Assembly: GCF_000716605.1 (NCBI RefSeq)
Contig: NZ_JNXE01000001.1
Location: 186,001 to 250,000, forward strand
Length of the DNA stretch: 64,000 bases
Source: Streptomyces sp. NRRL F-525
Lineage (GTDB): Bacteria; Actinomycetota; Actinomycetes; Streptomycetales; Streptomycetaceae
Direction of reading: 5' to 3'
The notes below the pieces were generated by a model, which made no database searches, was not told the origin of the DNA, and saw nothing but the letters and a program-made list of their open reading frames with translations. The number at the start of each line of letters is the position of its first letter. Position 1 is the first letter of the stretch. Below, piece after piece: positions 58,226 through 64,000 of the stretch. The translations under genes and the position numbers were made by a program.

Positions 58226-59527
58226 ATGGGCCAGGAGCACGAGCAGGTGGCGACGAGCCTCGCGGGCGCGGTCAGCGAGGAGATCAGCGCCTCCCTGGCA
58301 CCGGTCGACGCCGAACTGGAGCGCCGCTACCCCGGCGACCCCGGCACCCGCCAGCCCGTCCACACGGTCTACGTCCCCGGTGACGTGTTCGCCGCCGACA
58401 CCATCCGCACCTGGGGCGACCGGGCGCTGGCCGCCCTCGACGAACACGCCCCCGACGCGGCCTCCTTCGCCGCCGTCCTCGGCCTCTCCGACGAGCTCGC
58501 GGAGCCCGTCCACGCGCGAGTGCGGGCCAAGTTGGAGCGCGAGCCCATCGAGGACCTGCGCGTCGACTTCGAGGACGGCTACGGCCCCCGCTCCGACGCC
58601 GAGGAGGACGCGGCCGCCGCCCGCGCGGCCCGCCTGATCGCCGAGGCGTACGAACAGGGCACGGCGGCCCCGTACATGGGCATCCGTATGAAGTGCATGG
58701 AAGCGCCGGTACGCGACCGGGGCATCCGCACCCTCGACATCTTCCTCACCGGACTCATGGAGGCCGGCGGGTTGCCGGACGGCCTGGTCCTGACGCTCCC
58801 CAAGGTCACGTACGCCGAGCAGGTCACCGCGATGGTGCGCCTCCTGGAGGCCTTCGAGAAGGCACGCGGGCTGGAGCCGGGCCGGATCGGCTTCGAGATC
58901 CAGATCGAGACCAGCCAGTCCATCCTCGCCACCGACGGCACCGCCACCGTCGCCCGCATGATCCAGGCCGCCGAGGGCCGCGCCACCGGCCTGCACTACG
59001 GCACCTTCGACTACAGCGCCTGCCTCGGCGTCTCCGCCGCCTACCAGGCCAGCGACCACCCCGCCGCCGACCACGCCAAGGCGATCATGCAGGTCGCCGC
59101 GGCGGGGACGGGCGTACGCGTCTCGGACGGCTCGACGAACGTGCTGCCGGTCGGCCCGACGGCGAAGGTCCACGACGCCTGGCGCCTTCACTACGGTCTC
59201 ACCCGCCGGGCCCTGTCCCGCGCGTACTACCAGGGCTGGGACATGCACCCCGGCCACATCCCCACCCGCTACGCGGCCGTCTTCGCCTTCTACCGCGAGG
59301 GCTTCGAACAGGCCGCCGCGCGGCTCACCCGCTACGCCAACCACGCCGGCGGCGACGTCATGGACGAGCCCGCCACCGCCAAGGCCCTCAGCGGGTATCT
59401 GCTGCGCGGTCTGGACTGCGGCGCGCTCGACATCGCCGAGGTGGCCAGGGCGACCGGGCTGACCCGGATGGACCTGGAGGGCTTCGCGTCGCCGCGCCGG
59501 GGTGACCTCACGGCGTCCGCCAAGTAG
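58226..59527 (+). CDS. DUF6986/HpcH-like aldolase-type protein
   Basis: A 433-residue protein of the phosphoenolpyruvate/pyruvate TIM-barrel superfamily (HpcH/HpaI aldolases, citrate lyase beta, malate synthase). RVDFEDGYGPRSDAEED carries acidic metal ligands; GFEIQIETSQSIL and GLHYGTFDYSACLG supply other active-site strands. The N-terminal 100 residues (HTVYVPGDVFAADTIRTWG) are specific to the family I recall as DUF6986. Its reaction is unknown; in other Streptomyces similar genes occur near glyoxylate or allantoin genes, but none is here. ATG 58226 has GGAGGG 7 bases upstream. A strong operator controls it. Confidence 0.8.
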   Translation: MGQEHEQVATSLAGAVSEEISASLAPVDAELERRYPGDPGTRQPVHTVYVPGDVFAADTIRTWGDRALAALDEHAPDAASFAAVLGLSDELAEPVHARVRAKLEREPIEDLRVDFEDGYGPRSDAEEDAAAARAARLIAEAYEQGTAAPYMGIRMKCMEAPVRDRGIRTLDIFLTGLMEAGGLPDGLVLTLPKVTYAEQVTAMVRLLEAFEKARGLEPGRIGFEIQIETSQSILATDGTATVARMIQAAEGRATGLHYGTFDYSACLGVSAAYQASDHPAADHAKAIMQVAAAGTGVRVSDGSTNVLPVGPTAKVHDAWRLHYGLTRRALSRAYYQGWDMHPGHIPTRYAAVFAFYREGFEQAAARLTRYANHAGGDVMDEPATAKALSGYLLRGLDCGALDIAEVARATGLTRMDLEGFASPRRGDLTASAK

Positions 59528-59622
59528 CGGACCTGTCACAGGTGTTGGCGCCGCCTTCTGTTGTCACTGCCGCCCCGTAGGCTGTACGGCGTTCATGGAT
59601 GTGCCACAGGGACGGAGCGGCG

Positions 59623-62262
59623 GTGCCTTCGGGGGAGAGTGGACGCGTGGACGGGGCCGACCGGTTGCTGGCCGGGCGCTATCGCGTCGTGGCCCGGCTC
59701 GGGCGCGGCGGCATGGGGGTGGTCTGGCGTGCCGTGGACGAGGTCCTGGGCCGTGAGGTCGCCGTCAAGGAACTGCGCACCTTCACCGATGCCCACGGAC
59801 CCGAACTGGCCGACCTGCGCCTGCGGATGCAGCGCGAGGCGCGGGCGGCGGCGCGGGTTCGCCACCCCGGTGTGGTCGCCGTGCACGACATCACCGAGGT
59901 CGACGGACGCCCGTTGATCGTCATGGAGCTGATCGACGGCCCCTCCCTGGACGACGTGCTGAGCGAGCGCGGTCCGATCGACCCGCGCGAGGCGGCCGGG
60001 ATCGGCGCGAAGGTGATGGAGGCGCTGGCCGCGGCACACTCCGTGGGCGTCCTGCACCGCGATGTGAAGCCCGGGAACATCCTGCTGGACCGCTCGGGCC
60101 GGGTCGTCCTCACGGACTTCGGCATCGCGACGATGGACGACCCGGGCGACGGCTCCGCCACGCATCTCACCCGGAGCGGCGAACTCATCGGCTCCCTGGA
60201 CTACTTGGCCCCCGAGCGGGCGCAGGGTGAGGATCCGGGACCGGCGTCGGACGTCTGGGCCTTGGGCGCGACCTTGTACGCGGCGGTCGAGGGCACGTCG
60301 CCGTTCCGGCGCACGTCCACGTACTCCACCCTCACGGCGATCGTCTCCGAGCCCCTGCCGGAACCCCGGCGGGCGGGGCGACTTGGGCCCGTTCTGCGCC
60401 AACTGATGGAGAAGCGGGCGGAGTTGCGGCCCGGGGCGGATGTGGCGCGTGGGTTGCTGGAGGAGGTTGCGGGGGCGCCGGGGGTGGATTTGCCTACGGC
60501 CGTGTTGCGGGGGACCGGGGGCGGGGTTCCTGCGGTGCCGCCGGGGAGTGCGGGGACGGGAGCGGGGGTTCCGGAACCGAAGGGGTCAATGGGGGCGCGG
60601 GCGGCTGGAGTTGGGGTTTCGGGGGCGGGCCTGGGTGGTGCGGACCTCGGTGCCGGGGCTGAGGTCCGGGGAGCGGATGCCGCTGAGCCGACGGAGAGCG
60701 GGCAGGGCATCGGGGCAGCGCAGCCTGCGGCTCCGGCCGGGCCGGGGTTCGGCGTCGACGAGCCGGGCGGAGGCAGTGGGATGGGGGCGGGGGCCGGTGG
60801 CTCACCTGAGGAAGCGGGGCCGGAGACTGCCGGGGTCGATGCCTCGGGGTGGTCCGGATCGGGCGGGGTGACGCCGGGGTCGGCAGGGCGACTTGGGGCG
60901 TCCGCGAACGGGGCGGGTGCGGCGGGCTTGCCCGGACTGGGAGGGTCAACATCGGGGTCAGCAGGGCGTCTTGGAGCGTCCGCGAACGGCGCGGGTGCGG
61001 CGGGCTTGCCTGGATCGGGCGGGTCAACATCGGGATCGGCAGGGCGTCTTGGAGCGTCCGCGAACGGCGCGGGTGCGGCGGGCTTGCCGGGATCGGGAGG
61101 GGCAACATCGGGATCGGCAGGGCGGCTTGGAGCGTCTGCGAACGGCGCGGGTGCGGCGGGTCTGCCTGGACCTGGCGGAGTGACTTCGGGGTCGGCGGGG
61201 TGGCTTGAGGCATCCGGGTACGAGGCGGGTGCGGCGGGCCTGACCGGATCGGATGGGGCGGCGTCGGGGTCGGCAGAGCGACCTGGAGCATCTGCGAACG
61301 GCGCGGGTGCGGCAGGCTTGCCCGGACCGGGCGGCGCAACACCCGGCTCCTCGCGACCACTTGAGGCATCGCCGTACAAATCTGCCGCGGCGGGACCCTA
61401 CGGATCGGGGGACCAGGGCCCAGATCACGGTTCCCCGGAGCGGCCCTCGTCGGACACCCTCCCGCCCACTTCTACGGTCCCTCCCGCATCCGTACCCCAA
61501 GGCTTCGGCCCGCCCCCTGCCTTCGGAGCCTCCGTACCTCAACCGTCACCGTCCACCGGGCCGATGGCCAGTCCAACCACGCCCGGCCGCAGGCGCACGG
61601 CCCGCATCCTGATAGCCGCCGCTGTCGTAGCCGCCGTCCTCGCCGGTGCCGGAGTGGTCGTCGCCCGCATGGCCAACTCCGTTGACACCACGGTCACATC
61701 GCAGTCCAGCGACTCACCTCCGGCCGGTGCTGGTGGCGGCGCCGGCCCCGCCTCGCCCGGCGGTCGCAAGGACACCCACCCCTCGGCCGACGCCAAGCCC
61801 ACCGGGCAGGGCGACGACGGGACGCAGGCGCCGACGCAGCCGCACACCGGCAAGGGGAAGGACACGGCGGCGGGCCAGGCTCCCAGCGCCGCCCCGAGCA
61901 GGTCCACGTCCTCCGGCGGCGGAGGCACCGGCGGTAGCGTCCCCACGACGGGCGGAGCCAGCCCCAGCTCCAGCCCCGCCTCCGCCTGCCAGTCCATCGG
62001 CGGCGGCAAGTACAACTGCCAGGTGTGGCGCAGCGCCAAGTCCTACACCGCTTCCGGCACCGAAGTCGGCGTCCTCGGCGCGGGCACCAACTATTTCTTC
62101 TGCCAGGAGAACCTGGGCCGCCGCGAGACATACGGTCAGTGGACCAACACCTGGTGGGCGAAGACGGACGACGACAGCGGCAACACCAACGTCTATGTCA
62201 GCGACGTCTACCTCAAGGGCGGGGACAACGACGAGCCGGTACCGGGCCTTCCGGTCTGCTGA
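59623..62262 (+). CDS. Membrane Ser/Thr protein kinase with tandem-repeat linker
   Basis: An 879-residue PknB-type kinase. The kinase domain (about 20-280) has LGRGGMGVVWRA, VAVKELR (lysine), HRDVKPGNILL, LTDFGIA and SDVWALG. Then comes a Gly/Ala-rich linker; residues about 412-587 are 26-residue tandem repeats. A transmembrane helix (ARILIAAAVVAAVLAGAGVV, about 658-680) leads to a Ser/Pro/Lys-rich stem and an outer C-terminal domain of about 90 residues with cysteines (SACQSIGGGKYNCQVW ... FCQEN ... LPVC), probably a sensor. GTG 59623 is listed; GTG 59647 has a better GGGGGAG at 8 bases and is nearly as likely. Confidence 0.88.
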   Translation: MPSGESGRVDGADRLLAGRYRVVARLGRGGMGVVWRAVDEVLGREVAVKELRTFTDAHGPELADLRLRMQREARAAARVRHPGVVAVHDITEVDGRPLIVMELIDGPSLDDVLSERGPIDPREAAGIGAKVMEALAAAHSVGVLHRDVKPGNILLDRSGRVVLTDFGIATMDDPGDGSATHLTRSGELIGSLDYLAPERAQGEDPGPASDVWALGATLYAAVEGTSPFRRTSTYSTLTAIVSEPLPEPRRAGRLGPVLRQLMEKRAELRPGADVARGLLEEVAGAPGVDLPTAVLRGTGGGVPAVPPGSAGTGAGVPEPKGSMGARAAGVGVSGAGLGGADLGAGAEVRGADAAEPTESGQGIGAAQPAAPAGPGFGVDEPGGGSGMGAGAGGSPEEAGPETAGVDASGWSGSGGVTPGSAGRLGASANGAGAAGLPGLGGSTSGSAGRLGASANGAGAAGLPGSGGSTSGSAGRLGASANGAGAAGLPGSGGATSGSAGRLGASANGAGAAGLPGPGGVTSGSAGWLEASGYEAGAAGLTGSDGAASGSAERPGASANGAGAAGLPGPGGATPGSSRPLEASPYKSAAAGPYGSGDQGPDHGSPERPSSDTLPPTSTVPPASVPQGFGPPPAFGASVPQPSPSTGPMASPTTPGRRRTARILIAAAVVAAVLAGAGVVVARMANSVDTTVTSQSSDSPPAGAGGGAGPASPGGRKDTHPSADAKPTGQGDDGTQAPTQPHTGKGKDTAAGQAPSAAPSRSTSSGGGGTGGSVPTTGGASPSSSPASACQSIGGGKYNCQVWRSAKSYTASGTEVGVLGAGTNYFFCQENLGRRETYGQWTNTWWAKTDDDSGNTNVYVSDVYLKGGDNDEPVPGLPVC
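60858..61380 (+). repeat. 78-bp tandem repeats in the kinase linker
   Basis: An anchor (CAGGGCG or close variant) recurs at 60884, 60962, 61040, 61118, 61196 and 61274, exactly 78 bp apart, with a degenerate seventh register near 61352. The 26-residue unit is SGSAGRLGASANGAGAAGLP plus GSGGST. The middle four copies are nearly identical at DNA level; outer copies have drifted. Confidence 0.95.
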
Positions 62263-62285
62263 ATCGATCACATGAGGTGACGGTG

Positions 62286-62723
62286 GTGGACAACGTCCAA
62301 TCCGCAGAGGCGGATCGGCAGGAGCAAGGCACCCTCGTGGTGTCCAGGGCACCGGACGGTGGACGTGATCGGTTCCGGCGCTACAAGGTGTTCGTCGACG
62401 ACACCCAGGTCGGCCTGATCGGCCGCGGGCAGACCGTGCGCTTCGACCTGCCGGCCGGCCCTCATCGGCTGCAACTGAGGATCGCCTGGTGCTCCAGCCC
62501 GACCCTGACGGCCATGGTGGAACCGGGGGAGGCGACTTCCTTCCGCTGCGCTCCCGGTGGTGATCCGTCCGAGGCGCTCGATGCCGTGACCGTGGGCGCG
62601 GCCGACTACATCGCGCTCCAACAGACGGACGAGCCGATAGAGGCGGCCGAGACTCCCCGGAACGGAAGAACCCGTTTCCGAATCGTCGCCCTCCGGATCG
62701 GCAGGCGTAAGAAGACCGGTTGA
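62286..62723 (+). CDS. Hypothetical beta-rich protein
   Basis: A 145-residue protein that I do not recognise. It has no signal peptide or helix of membrane length. The central part (RYKVFVDDTQVGLIGRGQTV, then DLPAGPHRLQLRIAW, then MVEPGEATSFRCAPG) has the strand spacing of an immunoglobulin-like or PEGA-type beta-sandwich, with the phrase G-x-x-x-x-L-P-x-G-x-H common in PEGA-like domains. The C-terminus is basic (RFRIVALRIGRRKK). GTG 62286 follows GAGGTGA; GTG 62283 is also possible. It lies 23 bp behind the kinase gene and is probably co-transcribed, so it could be a partner or target. Confidence 0.65.
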   Translation: MDNVQSAEADRQEQGTLVVSRAPDGGRDRFRRYKVFVDDTQVGLIGRGQTVRFDLPAGPHRLQLRIAWCSSPTLTAMVEPGEATSFRCAPGGDPSEALDAVTVGAADYIALQQTDEPIEAAETPRNGRTRFRIVALRIGRRKKTG

Positions 62724-62781
62724 CGGACTCCGCCCCCGGACACCCCGCAACGCCCACAACCCGCACGAGGCACCCCCTCGC

Positions 62782-63519
62782 TCACCGTTCCAGGCCCGAC
62801 GCCGTCACCAACCCCTCCTCCCGGAACAGCCTCGTACCCCGCTCGCACAACTCCCGGTCCCCGCGCGCCCGTTCACAGAACTCCTCCGGGGTCCGCCCGA
62901 ACAGCGCCCTCAACTCCGCCGAACCAGCCAGCAGTTCCGTGAGCAGCGCCCGCTCGCCCGGATGCCGACGCGGCACGCCCGTGCCGTCGTGCAGGACGCC
63001 ATTGCGGTTGACGTAGACGTACGCGTCTCGCGGCAACACCCCGGACTCCGGCTCCAGACGGAACTCGGGCCCGGCCAGCCGCGTCCGGTCGAACGCCCGC
63101 TCACTCGCGTCCACCACAGCGAGCTGCCGCGCGTCGAACCACGTCACGAACAACTCCCGTACGACACCCGGTGCCTTGACCGGCGACGCCGACACATACC
63201 CCACGCGGCTCACATGCGCGGAGACGCCGACGTCGATACCGGTGACCCGTACCTTCACCATCGGGACGGGAGAGGTGATCCCGAACTCCGCCATCTTGTG
63301 CCGCAGTTGACCGGGAGAGGCGTTGGAGCCGATGGCCAGGACCGGCGTGCGGTCCTCGTACGTCACATGGTCGTCAAGGGGCAACAGCCGGTCCCCGACC
63401 AGGAGTCCGGACTCGGCGGGCCACTCACCCGGGTAGCAGAGCGGATCCTCCCGCGGCGCCCGGGCCAGCCCCAGCGCCTCCAACGTACGGTCCACACGCT
63501 CACCCACACGGTCGTTCAC
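62782..63519 (-). CDS. Conserved hypothetical protein with GSN motif
   Basis: A 245-residue cytosolic protein without an assigned function. VLAIGSNASPGQLRHKMAEF resembles the N-terminal nucleotide-like loop (Y/I-GSN) of gamma-glutamylcyclotransferase-fold proteins, but the usual catalytic glutamate context is not clear. Other preserved stretches are ELFVTWFDARQLAVVDASE and PRDAYVYVNRNGVL. The C-terminal 60 residues are helical and charged. It begins 7 bp after the stop of the LacI-type gene on the same strand and is probably co-transcribed with it. Confidence 0.6.
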   Translation of the reverse strand: MNDRVGERVDRTLEALGLARAPREDPLCYPGEWPAESGLLVGDRLLPLDDHVTYEDRTPVLAIGSNASPGQLRHKMAEFGITSPVPMVKVRVTGIDVGVSAHVSRVGYVSASPVKAPGVVRELFVTWFDARQLAVVDASERAFDRTRLAGPEFRLEPESGVLPRDAYVYVNRNGVLHDGTGVPRRHPGERALLTELLAGSAELRALFGRTPEEFCERARGDRELCERGTRLFREEGLVTASGLER

Positions 63520-63526
63520 CCGCGCC

Positions 63527-64000
63527 TCAGTCCGACGGCGGCAGCTCGCCCGAGCCCCGGGTGATCAACCGGGTCGGCAGCTCGATGCGTTCCGGGGCGA
63601 TCAGCGTGCCGTCCAGCTGGCGGAAGAGCCGGTCGGCGGCCGTGCGGCCGAGGGTCGCCGCGTCCTGGGCGACGACGGTCACGCCCGGCTGGAGCAGGTC
63701 GGCGAGCTCGAAGTCGTCGAAGCCCACCAGGGCGATCCGGCGGGACTGTTCGGCGAGGACGCGGACGACGGTGACCGTCACACGGTTGTTGCCGGCGAAG
63801 ATCGCGGTGACGGGGGAGGAGCCCCTCAGCATCTCCTCGGCGGCCCGGCGCACCCGGACCGGGTCGGTCACGCCGAGGGACATCCAGGCGTCCTCGACCG
63901 GTATCCCCGCGTCCTCCATGGCGGCCCGGTACCCGCGCAGACGCTCGGCGGCCGTGTGGATGCGGGGCATGTCGCCGATGAAGCCGATGCGCCGGTGGCC
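63527..64000 (-). CDS. LacI-family regulator, C-terminal part (cut by window edge)
   Basis: The 157-residue C-terminal part of a LacI/GalR-type repressor; the N-terminal HTH lies beyond the window. The periplasmic-binding-protein-like effector domain shows GHRRIGFIGD, the ERLRGYRAAMEDAGI helix, TAIFAGNNRVTVTVVRVL, RIALVGFDDFELADLLQPGV and TVVAQDAATLGRTAADRLF, and ends with ELPTRLITRGSGELPP. The effector, normally a sugar, cannot be told. It is 8 kb from etfB and far from the carbohydrate genes of this window, so no link to the boxes at 27.5 kb is implied. Confidence 0.9.
   Translation of the reverse strand, partial: GHRRIGFIGDMPRIHTAAERLRGYRAAMEDAGIPVEDAWMSLGVTDPVRVRRAAEEMLRGSSPVTAIFAGNNRVTVTVVRVLAEQSRRIALVGFDDFELADLLQPGVTVVAQDAATLGRTAADRLFRQLDGTLIAPERIELPTRLITRGSGELPPSD

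Noticed and set aside
60201..61379. A Pro-rich minus-strand frame opposite the kinase
   Set aside because: It is the mirror of the Gly/Ala repeats. Its own repeats come from the 78-bp units and not from selection.
60858..61380. CRISPR array
   Set aside because: The repeats are directly adjacent 78-bp coding units with no unique spacers and no cas genes nearby.

Overview
The window is high-GC actinobacterial DNA and almost certainly comes from a Streptomyces chromosome. The gene density, the frequent GTG starts, the 4-bp ATGA/GTGA stop-start overlaps, the AGGAG-type ribosome binding sites and the families present (DUF2630, DUF5134, DUF6214-, DUF6421- and DUF6986-type proteins, an Rv1733c-like protein, SpoIIE-type phosphatase, CBM2-bearing esterase) all point that way. 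I found no rRNA, tRNA, insertion sequence, prophage or CRISPR array. Both end genes (an MFS transporter and a LacI-type regulator) are cut by the window edges. About 54 protein genes are supported, including one 26-codon leader peptide. Layout: 0-6 kb holds the MFS tail, a GAF/PP2C/HATPase regulator, a methyltransferase and a large protein with a TerD-like part. At 6-11 kb a TetR regulator faces a four-gene molybdenum hydroxylase operon (2Fe-2S subunit, FAD subunit with an extra Cys4 cluster motif, Mo-cofactor subunit, XdhC chaperone) across two identical-type operators spaced 30 bp. At 11-25 kb are housekeeping and accessory genes: HAD phosphatase, AsnC regulator, FUSC transporter, a lactonase behind a DasR-type dre site, a sirohydrochlorin chelatase-like protein, a GlcNAc-kinase-type ATPase overlapping uracil-DNA glycosylase, an Asp-box propeller, a HEAT-repeat protein, an AidB-type acyl-CoA dehydrogenase facing a PaaX regulator. 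At 25-30 kb is a plant-polymer block: two secreted pectate lyases (PL3, PL1) divergent from a secreted CBM2 esterase and an SGNH hydrolase. The divergent promoter region carries a LacI-type box inside the lyase promoter and a near-perfect CebR box before the esterase. At 30-42 kb come an NCS2 purine permease, a ferredoxin-NADP reductase, a TetR regulator, a ClpC N-domain/HTH protein with a leaderless, operator-covered promoter, HAD, PAP2, M56 peptidase and DUF5134 genes, and a FUSC exporter with its own MarR regulator. At 42-53 kb are a large glycoside hydrolase, two VOC proteins, a glycerophosphodiesterase, and a compact cluster of a DUF6421 protein, an SDR and a threonine-aldolase-type enzyme followed by a leaderless transglutaminase-like gene and a B3/4-domain gene. 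At 53-64 kb are a divergent DUF4395/thioredoxin pair, a cysteine-ended leader peptide in front of a flavin reductase, etfB-etfA, a secreted endonuclease/phosphatase, a DUF6986 aldolase behind an 11-bp perfect inverted repeat, and a membrane Ser/Thr kinase whose linker is built of 78-bp tandem repeats. The strongest leads are regulatory: the cysteine leader/attenuator, the ClpC2-like self-regulated gene, the 58.2-kb operator, the dre and CebR boxes, and the uncharacterised DUF6421-SDR-aldolase unit.
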